Counted from the stretch's first letter, positions 51,954 through 60,540 are shown. The stretch: 64,000 nucleotides of DNA from Candidatus Daviesbacteria bacterium (GCA_016187025.1 JACPKM010000008.1:16657-80656); one strand, 5' to 3'. Program-made: numbers and translations. The notes: a model not told the origin generated them from the sequence alone.

Positions 51954-52029
51954 GTTGACTATAATCAGTGTTGACATATTCTGATACACATGATTGTAGT
52001 TGACAAGTTCGGAAAATATTTGGTATTGT
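51954..52029 (+). promoter_or_regulatory. lexA promoter region with three GTTGAC repeats
   Basis: GTTGAC occurs at 51954, 51970 and 51999. The last is the -35 TTGACA (52000-52005) of a promoter with an 18 bp spacer and extended -10 TGG-TATTGT (52024-52029). The upstream copies may be extra promoters or operator half-sites for LexA. No classical CGAAC-type SOS box is seen. Confidence 0.5.
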
Positions 52030-52043
52030 TTAGGGTACTATAG

Positions 52044-52071
52044 TCCTGAGTGACCGAAGGGAGTCGAAGGA
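52044..52071. repeat. Dispersed repeat copy in the lexA leader
   Basis: TCCTGAGTGACC and GGGAGTCGAAGGA enclose GAA, with TCCT/AGGA ends able to pair. Its last base is the A of the lexA ATG. Third member of the TCCTGAG...GTCGAAGGA family. Confidence 0.7.
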
Positions 52072-52688
52072 TGCCAATAACCTTATATAAAAGACAGAAA
52101 CAAATCCTTGATTTCATAAAACAATATATTGATAAATATAGTTATTCCCCTACTTTAGGAGAAATAGCAGAGGCCTTAGGGGTTTCTTCACTTGCCACAG
52201 TTCATGAGCATTTACAAGCTTTGGTAAAAAAAGGTGTAATTAAGCGCTTTGAAGGAGCAGTCAGAGGGATTGAGGTTATTGATGATGCTATTTCCCGCCA
52301 TTTACAAGGGATCGAACTTCCTATATTAGGATACATTGCTGCAGGCCAACCTCTGATGGCTTATACAGATCCTGATGCGTCCATTAAAGTTTCTCCTTCA
52401 ATGGTGTCCGGTAAAAAACGCTCCTATGTTTTACAAGTCAAAGGTGATTCTATGATTGAGGAAGGAATTCTGGACGGGGATTATGTAATTATAGAGCAGC
52501 AAGATTATGCCCTTGACGGAGATATTGTTGTAGCACTTTTAGATAATGGACTGGCAACTTTAAAAAGGTTTTTCAAGGAAAAGGATAGAGTTAGACTTGA
52601 ACCAGCAAACTCTACCATGCAGCCAATTTATGCAACTGAAGTTAAAATTCAAGGCCGCTGTGTCGGTGTTATAAGACGGTTCAATTAA
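52071..52688 (+). CDS. lexA: LexA repressor
   Basis: SOS repressor with self-cleavage. N-terminal winged helix (QILDFIKQYIDKYSYSPTLGEIAEALGVSSLATVHEHLQAL), Ala-Gly cleavage site in GYIAAGQPL, catalytic Ser in VKGDSMIEEG and Lys in LATLKRFF. 205 residues from ATG 52071. A GTG at 52050 would add seven residues encoded by the dispersed repeat; I prefer the ATG because family sequence begins at PITLYKRQKQ. The repeat forms the end of the leader, so it may affect translation. Confidence 0.94.
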   Translation: MPITLYKRQKQILDFIKQYIDKYSYSPTLGEIAEALGVSSLATVHEHLQALVKKGVIKRFEGAVRGIEVIDDAISRHLQGIELPILGYIAAGQPLMAYTDPDASIKVSPSMVSGKKRSYVLQVKGDSMIEEGILDGDYVIIEQQDYALDGDIVVALLDNGLATLKRFFKEKDRVRLEPANSTMQPIYATEVKIQGRCVGVIRRFN

Positions 52689-52721
52689 TCTAACTCTTTA
52701 CATTAAGATCCATTCCTCTGT

Positions 52722-52727
52722 TATACT
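52722..52727 (+). promoter_or_regulatory. dedA promoter (extended -10)
   Basis: TGT-TATACT ends 7 bases before ATG 52735, with TTTACA at 52697-52702 as an upstream element. No Shine-Dalgarno sequence: leaderless geometry. Confidence 0.5.
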
Positions 52728-52734
52728 AAGCTTT

Positions 52735-53355
52735 ATGCACTTTGACCTTGTTGAATTAATTAAAGCTTTTGGCTACTTTGGAGTTTTTACCATTGTATTT
52801 TTGGAATCCGGGCTCTTGATAGGTTTTTTCTTTCCAGGAGATAGCCTTCTTTTTACAGCCGGGTTTTTGGCTTCACAGGGGTTTTTGGATATAAATATTT
52901 TAATATTTGGCTGTTTTATCTTTGCAGTTTTAGGAGATAGTATTGGTTATTACATTGGTAAGTCACTAGGACCTAAGATTTTTACTAAAGAAGACTCCAT
53001 CTTTTTTCAAAAAAAGCATCTTGAAAGAGCACAAAAATTCTATGATAAACATGGCGGTAAAACCATCATTTTGGCAAGATTTATGCCGGTGATTAGAGCT
53101 TTTGCTCCTGTGGTTGCCGGTGCTGGACAGATGAACTATAAAAGGTTTGTAACTTTTAATTTAATCGGAGGGATTCTTTGGGCAATTGGAGTAACTCTTT
53201 CAGGATATTACCTGGGTTCACTTATACCTAACGTAGACAAATATCTTCTACCAATTGTGGCACTAATTATAATAGCATCAGTTTTACCAGGATTACATCA
53301 TATATTAGTTGATGCAGAGATTCGAGCAAGTATTGCAAAAAGATTTAAAAGATAA
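52735..53355 (+). CDS. DedA-family membrane protein
   Basis: 206 residues with about five helices. ESGLLIGFFFPGDSLLFTAGFLA and the second conserved block ILARFMPVIRAFAPVVAGAGQM (the FxRFxPxxR-type motif) identify the DedA/SNARE-associated family, lipid carriers (for example undecaprenyl phosphate recycling) and needed for membrane homeostasis. Followed by rsmI after 17 bases, likely cotranscribed. Confidence 0.9.
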   Translation: MHFDLVELIKAFGYFGVFTIVFLESGLLIGFFFPGDSLLFTAGFLASQGFLDINILIFGCFIFAVLGDSIGYYIGKSLGPKIFTKEDSIFFQKKHLERAQKFYDKHGGKTIILARFMPVIRAFAPVVAGAGQMNYKRFVTFNLIGGILWAIGVTLSGYYLGSLIPNVDKYLLPIVALIIIASVLPGLHHILVDAEIRASIAKRFKR

Positions 53356-53372
53356 ACAACTGCCCCAAGCTT

Positions 53373-54041
53373 ATGCTATTTATTGTAGCTACTCCAATTG
53401 GTAATCTAAAAGATATAACCTTAAGAGCCTTAGAGGCTCTTCAAAACTCTGATGCAATAATTTGTGAAGATACCAGAAGAACCTCAATCTTACTAAATCA
53501 CTACCAAATCAAAAAACCAATGTTTGCACTAAATGATTTCAATGAAGCAAAGCAGTTTCCCGCTGTCATTGAAAGACTAAAAAAGGGGGAGAATTTAGTA
53601 TTAGTATCAGATGCAGGCACACCCCTGGTTTCTGATCCAGGTTATAAACTGGTTAGGGAATGTATTGAACAAAATATTTCAATTGATTCCCTACCTGGTC
53701 CCTCAGCTGTGCTGACTGCCTTAACTTTATCTGGGCTTCCTCCTGACAAATTCCTTTTTTTAGGCTATCCTCCGGAAAAACCCTCTCATAGAATAAAACT
53801 TTTTGAGGATATCTTAAAAGCAAAGGACATCATAAAAATGACATATATTTTCTTTGTTTCACCCTATAAACTTTTAAAAACACTGGAAGATATTAACAGC
53901 ACCCTAGGTGATATTGAACTGGTTTTGGCAAGTGAGTTAACAAAAATCCATCAGAGAGTAAAAAAAGAAAAGGTATCTACACTCCTGGAACAGTTAAAAT
54001 CCCCCAAGGGAGAGTATGTAATGCTGTTTAATTTAAGCTAG
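53373..54041 (+). CDS. rsmI: 16S rRNA (cytidine1402-2'-O)-methyltransferase
   Basis: Methylates ribosomal RNA at C1402 using S-adenosylmethionine. MLFIVATPIGNLKDITLRAL, ICEDTRRTSILLNHY, LVSDAGTPLVSDPGY and SLPGPSAVLTAL are the family signatures. 222 residues, shorter than E. coli RsmI (286), as the C-terminal end is trimmed. The gene end overlaps the 3' end of the convergent PEP-synthase-like gene by 9 bases. Confidence 0.92.
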   Translation: MLFIVATPIGNLKDITLRALEALQNSDAIICEDTRRTSILLNHYQIKKPMFALNDFNEAKQFPAVIERLKKGENLVLVSDAGTPLVSDPGYKLVRECIEQNISIDSLPGPSAVLTALTLSGLPPDKFLFLGYPPEKPSHRIKLFEDILKAKDIIKMTYIFFVSPYKLLKTLEDINSTLGDIELVLASELTKIHQRVKKEKVSTLLEQLKSPKGEYVMLFNLS

Positions 54042-55583
54042 GTTTTTTAGGATCACTTTTTTCTCCACTTGGCCCAAAAGCTGATGTACTGAATAGAGCT
54101 CATACCCCTCAACAACAATCCCTTTAACACCTTTGAAAACCAAGAACTCAATTATCTCGGGAACCAAAGTTAAGGTTCCTGAGACCAAAAACGCTACTTT
54201 ATTTTTATGAAGCAAACTTATTCCAGGCTCTAAAAACTTCAGTAGGCTATCTGTCTGCTTTTTATAAAAATGTAGCTCCTGCTGAGTATGGTCAAACCCA
54301 AGCAAGTGAGACAAAATTTCATCCAAGTTTATTACTACCCCATCCAGACCTCCTATTACATATTCTTCTAAATTAATAATATTTTCCGGAACCGAAAGCT
54401 CAAGAAAAATTTGTAAAGAGTTTTTTCTAATAAGTTTTTTTATTGCCAAACTTCTTTTCATCTCCAGAAATTCTGAAACTCCCCTGACAAAAGGAATAAC
54501 TACGTGAATATTTGAGTAACCATGGACTTTTTCTTCTTTTTGCACTCTTAGGTGTTTAAACCTAGAATAAACTACAGATTCTAATATTGAGTTTAAAACA
54601 TTTGGCTGGTGTATCAGCCTCATTGATCCCCTAACCTGCCCCATTCCTTCAGAAAAATCCGGTAACTTAAACAGAACTGGCTTATCTACAAAGGTATTTG
54701 CCAAATCTACCAATTTTAATATCAAATCCTCTAGGCCCTCTTTTGTTATCTCCGGTTTGATAATTTTTTCCCCAGCCAAAAATACACCATCTATTTCATA
54801 ATTCCTATTTAAATCCTCGGAGTTAGAATTAGATGCGGATAGATCAACAAAAACTTTAACTGTGCTATTTTCTCTTATAACCACTTTCTTTGGCTCTGTC
54901 AAAACATGCTCATCTGGCAGAATCGTTTGGGGTTGTACCAAAGGAACATACGGCTTAATATCAGAAATGAAAACTTTATGATCATCAACAATCCATTCGT
55001 ATAAATATGAAACAATTAATTTCTTATCTGCTTGCATGATTAACTCTTCCAAAGCATGAGCATTTGGAGCAGTTACCTTACCCTGACTTATCTGTAATAT
55101 TGCATCTTTTTCTTCTTTGTTAAATTCTGCTCTGCCAGCAGCAGAAAATCTGTTGATAAAAACTATCTTTTGAGGATTTAAATTCTCAGTCAAACCCTTG
55201 GAAAACCCATCGTTCCACAATCTTTTTCTAATTTGCTCAAGCCAGCTCTCTATTAACTGAGACCAGACTTCTTTTGTACTAGTTAAAACCTTTCCATTTA
55301 GAAAAAACTTATTATGTTTTTTGAGCTCCAAAACTAAGTTTTGAGGAAAAGGCAGTTTATATAACTCTTTTTTAACTAAAGTTAAGCTTTGCTCAAAAAC
55401 TTCCTTTGAACCAAAATCATAATGCTCAAGCACAGTTTTTAACCTAAAATCTTGTGGAGTAACAACCACTCCTCTTGCAACAGAGAGTTTAAGGTGAAAT
55501 AGCTTTCCTAGTAAAACATTTAAATTCCCAAAAATCTGGGCATCTTCATCATGTAAATTCTTTATAGGCAGAATCTCAACCAT
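54033..55583 (-). CDS. Degenerate PEP-synthase-like protein
   Basis: 516 residues. The N-terminus (FGNLNVLLGKLFHLKLSVARGVVVTPQDF) resembles the start of PEP synthase, and about 330-500 resembles its PEP/pyruvate-binding barrel (GSMRLIHQP, HVVIPFVRGVSEFLEM, GLDGVVINLDEILSHLLGFDHTQ). The ATP-grasp core and the swivelling His domain are largely missing and key charged residues are changed, so it is probably not catalytic. The first gene in a minus-strand run with DUF192 and nuclease genes (1 base spacing). Confidence 0.6.
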   Translation of the reverse strand: MVEILPIKNLHDEDAQIFGNLNVLLGKLFHLKLSVARGVVVTPQDFRLKTVLEHYDFGSKEVFEQSLTLVKKELYKLPFPQNLVLELKKHNKFFLNGKVLTSTKEVWSQLIESWLEQIRKRLWNDGFSKGLTENLNPQKIVFINRFSAAGRAEFNKEEKDAILQISQGKVTAPNAHALEELIMQADKKLIVSYLYEWIVDDHKVFISDIKPYVPLVQPQTILPDEHVLTEPKKVVIRENSTVKVFVDLSASNSNSEDLNRNYEIDGVFLAGEKIIKPEITKEGLEDLILKLVDLANTFVDKPVLFKLPDFSEGMGQVRGSMRLIHQPNVLNSILESVVYSRFKHLRVQKEEKVHGYSNIHVVIPFVRGVSEFLEMKRSLAIKKLIRKNSLQIFLELSVPENIINLEEYVIGGLDGVVINLDEILSHLLGFDHTQQELHFYKKQTDSLLKFLEPGISLLHKNKVAFLVSGTLTLVPEIIEFLVFKGVKGIVVEGYELYSVHQLLGQVEKKVILKNLA

Positions 55584-55584
55584 A

Positions 55585-56064
55585 TTACTTGACTACAATA
55601 GTATCACCAATTTGAATTCCCAGCATATCCACTGTTCCTACATTTACTTCCAACACCATATCCACAGGCTGATTAGGTTGATAAATTGGTAATTCATTAT
55701 CTTCTTGACCCTCTTGTGGCGGAGGAACATTTTTAATAATATCTGCCACTTTTTGGTCTTTAATCCAGATAATGTCTATGGGAAATTTTAATCCTTTCAT
55801 CCAAAATGAATACTGTTTTTCTTCAGGAAACATAAAAAGCATCCCAGAGCCGGAAGCCAAAGATTCCCTTCCTCCCAAACCCTTTGTGCGCTTTGTTAAA
55901 GTATCAGCAATTTCTACCCTGAGCAACTTACCGTTTATCTCAACATTTTTAGTATCTACTTTTTCAGGTACAAACGGGATGGTGGTAATTCTATTTGTCC
56001 AGAAACCAATAGCAACAAAAATAAATATTAGAAGTATTACAATCTGAATAATAAATTTTTTCAT
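55585..56064 (-). CDS. DUF192-domain secreted protein
   Basis: 159 residues. N-terminal helix (FIIQIVILLIFIFVAIGFW), then a DUF192 domain (PF02643): KRTKGLGGRESLASGSGMLFMF, FWMKGLKFPIDIIWI and the C-terminal VLEVNVGTVDMLGIQIGD. Function of the family is unknown. An inserted Pro/Glu-rich loop (PPPQEGQEDNELPIYQP) is present. Overlaps nothing but sits 1 base from the downstream gene. Confidence 0.85.
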   Translation of the reverse strand: MKKFIIQIVILLIFIFVAIGFWTNRITTIPFVPEKVDTKNVEINGKLLRVEIADTLTKRTKGLGGRESLASGSGMLFMFPEEKQYSFWMKGLKFPIDIIWIKDQKVADIIKNVPPPQEGQEDNELPIYQPNQPVDMVLEVNVGTVDMLGIQIGDTIVVK

Positions 56065-56104
56065 TTAGTTTTTTTCTAATTTAAGTGTATCATATAAGAT
56101 GTGC

Positions 56105-56641
56105 TCAGCATTCTCCCCATAAACCTTTTTTGGATTCTTTTGCCTGTTGCTGAGCTTTTAAAAATTGTTCTGAGTATTTCACATCAGGAGGATAAGTTAA
56201 AGCAGTAGCAAATCCTTCCCTAATAAGGTAATCATTCACAAACAGAATATTTCCATCATCCAGTGGTAAAAATACATATCTTAACAGCCTATTGTATTTG
56301 TCAGTTTCTGATACATCTTTTTGTAAAATTACCTGCTCTCCTTCTACCAGCTGTTTATTTTCCATATAGGCTTGCTTTCCAAAACACTCCACTGCCCTTC
56401 TTGGATCTTTTGTTTCTGGAGTATCAATCCCAAGGTATCTCACTTTTTTACCACCTTCTATTTCTATAGTATCCCCATCTATAACTTTTGTAACAGCAAC
56501 CTTTTCTCCCTCTATCCCAATAACAGATGAGAAGGTAGCCTCCTTTTTTTCAAAGCTTGTGAGTATTTGCCAGAGTAAAAATAGCCCTCCTAACAAAATT
56601 ACTAGTGTTAAAAGGGATAAAATTTTACTATTTCGGTCCAT
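56105..56641 (-). CDS. Thermonuclease-family (SNase-like) secreted nuclease
   Basis: 178 residues. N-terminal helix (ILSLLTLVILLGGLFLLWQI), then an OB-fold with VTKVIDGDTIEI, RYLGIDTPET, DKYNRLLRYVF and KAQQQAKESKKGLWGEC. The Asp, Arg and Glu positions of staphylococcal nuclease are conserved, so a calcium-dependent outside nuclease is expected; it may recycle nucleotides from scavenged DNA (inference). Eight bases after the CvpA-CAP gene. Confidence 0.9.
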   Translation of the reverse strand: MDRNSKILSLLTLVILLGGLFLLWQILTSFEKKEATFSSVIGIEGEKVAVTKVIDGDTIEIEGGKKVRYLGIDTPETKDPRRAVECFGKQAYMENKQLVEGEQVILQKDVSETDKYNRLLRYVFLPLDDGNILFVNDYLIREGFATALTYPPDVKYSEQFLKAQQQAKESKKGLWGEC

Positions 56642-56649
56642 TTTTAAAA

Positions 56650-57615
56650 TTAATCTGCAAATACTTGGGTAAACATCCTGCCATAAACACCTCCATCATA
56701 AATCCCTATCCCTATCCTGCCAAAATCTTCAGACAAAATATTTGCACGGTGCCCAGGAGAATCCATCAATCCTCTATGGGCAAGATCTAAATTAGGCGCA
56801 TAAGCCAGGTTTTCCCCAATAACATTAAAATCTGTATTGGTACTTATTGCCCTGTCTGCTACTGTTTGCCCTTCTGGTGAATAGTGGGAAAAATAGCCTC
56901 TTTTGAACATATCTGCACTGTGTGATCTGGCAACAGCTTGTAAAGCAGGGTCAAAAGCAAGCTCTTTTAATCCTCTACTGACTCTTTCCCTATTTACAAA
57001 ATTGGCCATTGCTTGTTCTGTTGCCGGTTCAACTGTTATTTCATTTGTTTGGAAGCCTAAATCAACCCTTTCATCAGTTCTGGGCTTAATAGTCAGAAAA
57101 GTTAAGGTTTCCTCTGATACTCCGCCAAACACATTTTTAACAGGTTGTTCCAGCTGGTAGGTATTTTTCAAAAGCAAAGGACCAATTTGAGAGTTCTGGA
57201 TGCTTTTTTTGATGGTAGGCTGAATAGGAAAGGTAGCCAAAAGTACAAGGGCCAATGAAATAAAAATTACACCCCGCAAAAGCGCAGGAATAATTGCAAT
57301 AAATCCTTCGTAAGGAATTTTGAGTCTCGGAATTTTGGGTAAAATCAGCCTAACTAGTATGAAAAATACCGTTTCTGATATGAACCAAACACTCATAAAA
57401 CCTAGAACAAGACTTAACCCATGAGGAACATTAACTTGGGTTTCAAAAAACTTACCTATTAAGTTGTAGTAACTAAAGGAAAGAAAAAAAGCAAGCAAGA
57501 AACTTGCAAAATCCAGCAGTTCCAGTATTAATGGTCTACCCAGTGCTTCAAAAGTAAAAACAATTAAAACAGCAATTATAGCCAAATCAACCCAGTTTAA
57601 ACCAAGTCCAGCCAT
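56650..57615 (-). CDS. CvpA-like membrane domain fused to a CAP/SCP domain
   Basis: 321 residues. Four helices in 1-130 match the CvpA/colicin V production fold (WVDLAIIAVLIVFTFEALGRP). A linker leads to a C-terminal CAP domain (about 195-320): ANFVNRERVSRGLKEL, DPALQAVARSHSADMFKRGYFSHYSPEG, NVIGENLAYAP and LMDSPGHRANILSEDFGRIGIG with the His/Glu/His site. So the CAP domain is displayed outside. Fusions of CvpA with protease or CAP domains are known in several bacteria. Confidence 0.85.
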   Translation of the reverse strand: MAGLGLNWVDLAIIAVLIVFTFEALGRPLILELLDFASFLLAFFLSFSYYNLIGKFFETQVNVPHGLSLVLGFMSVWFISETVFFILVRLILPKIPRLKIPYEGFIAIIPALLRGVIFISLALVLLATFPIQPTIKKSIQNSQIGPLLLKNTYQLEQPVKNVFGGVSEETLTFLTIKPRTDERVDLGFQTNEITVEPATEQAMANFVNRERVSRGLKELAFDPALQAVARSHSADMFKRGYFSHYSPEGQTVADRAISTNTDFNVIGENLAYAPNLDLAHRGLMDSPGHRANILSEDFGRIGIGIYDGGVYGRMFTQVFAD

Positions 57616-57710
57616 CGGTTAATGATACCAGATCAAAGTAAGAAAAATGTTAAAACTTAAACTTTGGAAAAAACGATAACCCAAGGTTTTAATCCACAAA
57701 TTCAGTTTGG

Positions 57711-58361
57711 TTAAATCAAGGGAGATATCTTATCTATTATAGAATCTTTCCAAAGAGCATAGCCTTTATCTGAAGGATGCAAACCGTCATCACTTATAAA
57801 TCCCTTTTTATCCTTTATTAAACTGCTTTGAGCATATAAGTCTACTAAAACTCCTCCTGTCTCATCTGTGTATTTTTGGATAATTTTATTGAACCTTTTG
57901 GCAAGAATATTTGTAAGTGGCAGAACTAATTTAGGGATAATAGGAGCAATTGAAAAATCAGGGATATTATTTACAACAATTAAAGCATCGGTCTTTTGAG
58001 AAAGCGATTTTAATAAAAGTCCGTAATTTTTATCAAACTGCCAAGCTTTTAAGGGCCAAAGAATATCATTGGCCCCAATTGAGAGTAATATTAAATCAGG
58101 TTGGAGTTTAATTGCCTGATTAAGTTGGGTATTTAAAACATCCTCAACTCTTGCTTGTGCCTTTCCAAGATTGTAAAAATTCACGTTCTGCTTTTTGAGT
58201 TTAATAGATGAATAGACCAAGGGAGCAAAAGCTCTTTTAGGGCTGGTTGCGCCCCATCCCTCAACAGCACTATCACCCATCGCCACAATTACATAGGGCT
58301 TTTTTGAAAAAAAGCGCTGAAAGCGGGTTTTGAGCTTAATTAAAAAACTTGGAATCTTCAT
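57711..58361 (-). CDS. SGNH/GDSL-type esterase
   Basis: About 216 residues. Block I AMGDSAVEGWGA (Ser nucleophile), block II YNLGKAQARVED, block III LSIGANDILWP and block V DDGLHPSDKGYALW (Asp/His) of the SGNH hydrolases are all present. Substrate (lipid, acyl sugar or wall ester) is unknown. ATG 58361 is preferred over ATG 58388 because a promoter-like TTGATT-16-TAAAAT overlaps the longer start. An N-terminal helix is weak, so location is uncertain. Confidence 0.8.
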   Translation of the reverse strand: MKIPSFLIKLKTRFQRFFSKKPYVIVAMGDSAVEGWGATSPKRAFAPLVYSSIKLKKQNVNFYNLGKAQARVEDVLNTQLNQAIKLQPDLILLSIGANDILWPLKAWQFDKNYGLLLKSLSQKTDALIVVNNIPDFSIAPIIPKLVLPLTNILAKRFNKIIQKYTDETGGVLVDLYAQSSLIKDKKGFISDDGLHPSDKGYALWKDSIIDKISPLI

Positions 58362-58482
58362 AAGAATGCAAATTTTACTCCATGTCATTAAAAAATCAAC
58401 CCAATTTTTGGTAAGTTTTTTGTCAACGTCCAGCGAGGTAAGTGTGCAGGCTGATCATCTTGTTGTATCCAAAAGGTGGTAG

Positions 58483-58760
58483 TTATATATTTGAGGCTAA
58501 AACTCCTAATCCTGATACTATCAGTAAAATCTCAGTAAATAACAACAATTTATTCTGGGAATAGAATTTGAAAAACTCTAAATGTTCTTTTTTGGGAATT
58601 AATGAGGTAGAAACTTTCCCCTTTATAGGATTAAGCGGATAAAGACTAAACATCTTCTTGGAAAAAGGAAAAAACACTCTTATGAACCCAAACCAGGATT
58701 TATATTATCAATAAGTTTTACAGCCAAATATCCTGCAGAAAGATGAGCAGGTAAGGTCAT
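58483..58760 (-). pseudogene. Frameshifted small membrane protein
   Basis: The minus strand opens at ATG 58760 with MTLPAHLSAGYLAVKLIDNI and stops after 26 codons. A second frame, open to 58483, continues as FFPFSKKMFSLYPLNPIKGK and ends with a hydrophobic helix (LLLFTEILLIVSGLGVLAS). A one- or two-base shift at about 58690 joins them. PAHLSAGYL resembles the start of YdjM-type membrane hydrolases, but at about 92 residues it is much shorter. The rest of the 58.4-58.8 kb gap holds nothing I can support. Confidence 0.35.
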
Positions 58761-58823
58761 ATAAATATATTACTACATTTGCTTATACATTTGGTCTAAA
58801 AGATGCATAGGAAAGTACAATAG

Positions 58824-59882
58824 TTATTTCTCTTTCAAAATATAATAAGTTGCTTTACCTTTAGCTTTTCTACTGATTAACCCAAGCTCTATTAACTTTT
58901 TAAAATCAAGCGCTCTGGTGGCTTTTGCCCGGGTCACTAATTTTGCGCAGTCACGGTCAGCAATAAATCCTTTTTCTTTAATAAACTCAAGTATTTTTAG
59001 ATGATAAGGTTTAAGTTGACTTTGTGGACTTATTCCAATCTCTGGAAGTAGTTTTTGCACCCTTAAGAGCTCATCAATAATCCCTTCCGTAAAGTACTCC
59101 AGCCAATTAGTAAAATTTATTTTATCAACTACCTCGTAATAGTTTCCATGCTCACCTACTGTCTGAAAATATTTTGTAACATTTTGGTTGTAATAATTCT
59201 CAAAACTGAATAGGTTAAAAGTATTTAATCCCATTTCAGCTAATAAAACTTTTGTAGCAAGACGGGTTGTTCTGCCGTTTCCATCCATAAAAGGATGGAT
59301 AATTACCAATTGTTTGTGGAATATACCAGCTAAAATTAAAGGGTCAATTGCATTTCTATTGCCATTTATAAATTCTATTAGGTTTTCTATAAGTATCTTT
59401 ACATCTCTTGCTTCAGGAGGTAGATAAATAACTTTTCTGGTTCTAGGATCATTTACGACTACGGGTTTTTCTCGCAATTTCCCGGATTCAAATTTTGGTA
59501 GCAATCCTTCAGTAATTTGCTTTTGGATTTTTAAGATCAGATTAAGGGATAATCTTATTTGCGCTTTTTCAAGATTTTCATTTAAGTTCTGTAGCGCTTG
59601 ATTGTAATTTAAAACTTCCTTTTCACTATCTCTTAATACGCCAGTATCAAACTTGTTTATATGAGCAGGTTTAGATTTGAGAATTTTTTTTACCTCCGTT
59701 AAGGGTAATGGATTGCCTTCAATACTGGTTGAGGCATAGGTTGAAACAGCTCTGGCAGTTCTTTCAAGTTCTACTAATACAACATGAGGAAATCGTCTGT
59801 TATTTAGTTCATTTACCAAAGTATTAATTCTTTTGATATTACTTAAAAGCTGATTAGTGATTGCATATTTAGCCTGGAACAT
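58824..59882 (-). CDS. Fic-family protein (AMP-transferase type) with winged helix
   Basis: 352 residues. Inhibitory helix motif with E55 (STSIEGN, class II, N-terminal), Fic core about 100-270 with IIHPFMDGNGRTTR (H196), and a C-terminal winged helix (about 290-350). Such proteins attach AMP to hydroxyl groups of target proteins and are self-inhibited by the Glu helix until released. Target unknown. No antitoxin partner gene is adjacent. Confidence 0.88.
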   Translation of the reverse strand: MFQAKYAITNQLLSNIKRINTLVNELNNRRFPHVVLVELERTARAVSTYASTSIEGNPLPLTEVKKILKSKPAHINKFDTGVLRDSEKEVLNYNQALQNLNENLEKAQIRLSLNLILKIQKQITEGLLPKFESGKLREKPVVVNDPRTRKVIYLPPEARDVKILIENLIEFINGNRNAIDPLILAGIFHKQLVIIHPFMDGNGRTTRLATKVLLAEMGLNTFNLFSFENYYNQNVTKYFQTVGEHGNYYEVVDKINFTNWLEYFTEGIIDELLRVQKLLPEIGISPQSQLKPYHLKILEFIKEKGFIADRDCAKLVTRAKATRALDFKKLIELGLISRKAKGKATYYILKEK

Positions 59883-60032
59883 ATAGACGTATTAGCGCTC
59901 GTCAAAAAGAATTTGGCTTCGCTGAGTAATTCTCCTTATAGTCGAATTATAGACGAATATTAGGCGATTCACAATGGGTAAAATTTCGATCCTTGTGGCC
60001 TAGATGGATCAGAAAATCTTCTGCCAACATTA

Positions 60033-60500
60033 TTAAAGGAGTCTTAGTCCTATATCAGATATAAGCACACCATTAATATGGTCTATTTCTTGCTGAAGAG
60101 TTACTGCTTTAACACCTCTTAGTACCTCGGAGTTATAATTACCTTGGAGATCCTGGTACTCTATTTTAATCCAGTAAGGAGACTTGATGATGAAAACCCC
60201 ATCAACACTAAAGCATCTTGAAAATATAGGTAAATTCCATTTCTGCTTAACGATTTTCGGGTTTACCATAACCGTATATTCACCCTGTGATTTTCTTAAG
60301 ATTATTACTCTTTTATCATAACCAACCTGCGGGGCAGCCATCCCAAGCGAAATTTTTAATGGCCCATCCACCTTTTTTGTTATTTCTATCAGTTTATCTG
60401 CTATTTCTTTGGCTTCTTTAAAGTTTGTTACTTTTAAACAAACCTGCCTGAGACGTTTGTCGGGCTTCTGCAAAATAAAACTTTTATAATCATTAAACAT
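60033..60500 (-). CDS. Peptide-deformylase-like protein with altered active site
   Basis: 155 residues. Motif 1 is MAAPQVG (normal GLAAPQ). Motif 2 is SRCFS (normal EGCLS), keeping the metal-binding Cys (C96). Motif 3 is LQQEIDHING (normal QHExDHL): the first metal-binding His is Gln137, while E138 and H141 remain. So one of three metal ligands is lost and the motif-2 Glu is changed; activity is doubtful. It may be a paralogue with a new role if another def gene exists. TATAAT lies 6 bases before the ATG. Confidence 0.8.
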   Translation of the reverse strand: MFNDYKSFILQKPDKRLRQVCLKVTNFKEAKEIADKLIEITKKVDGPLKISLGMAAPQVGYDKRVIILRKSQGEYTVMVNPKIVKQKWNLPIFSRCFSVDGVFIIKSPYWIKIEYQDLQGNYNSEVLRGVKAVTLQQEIDHINGVLISDIGLRLL

Positions 60501-60506
60501 AGGTTA

Positions 60507-60535
60507 ATTATAAGTAAAAGTTCTTTTAAGATCAA
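60507..60535 (-). promoter_or_regulatory. Promoter of the deformylase-like gene
   Basis: Minus-strand -35 TTGATC (60530-60535), 17 bp spacer, perfect -10 TATAAT (60507-60512), then 6 bases to ATG 60500. No Shine-Dalgarno sequence. Confidence 0.55.
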
Positions 60536-60540
60536 TTTAT

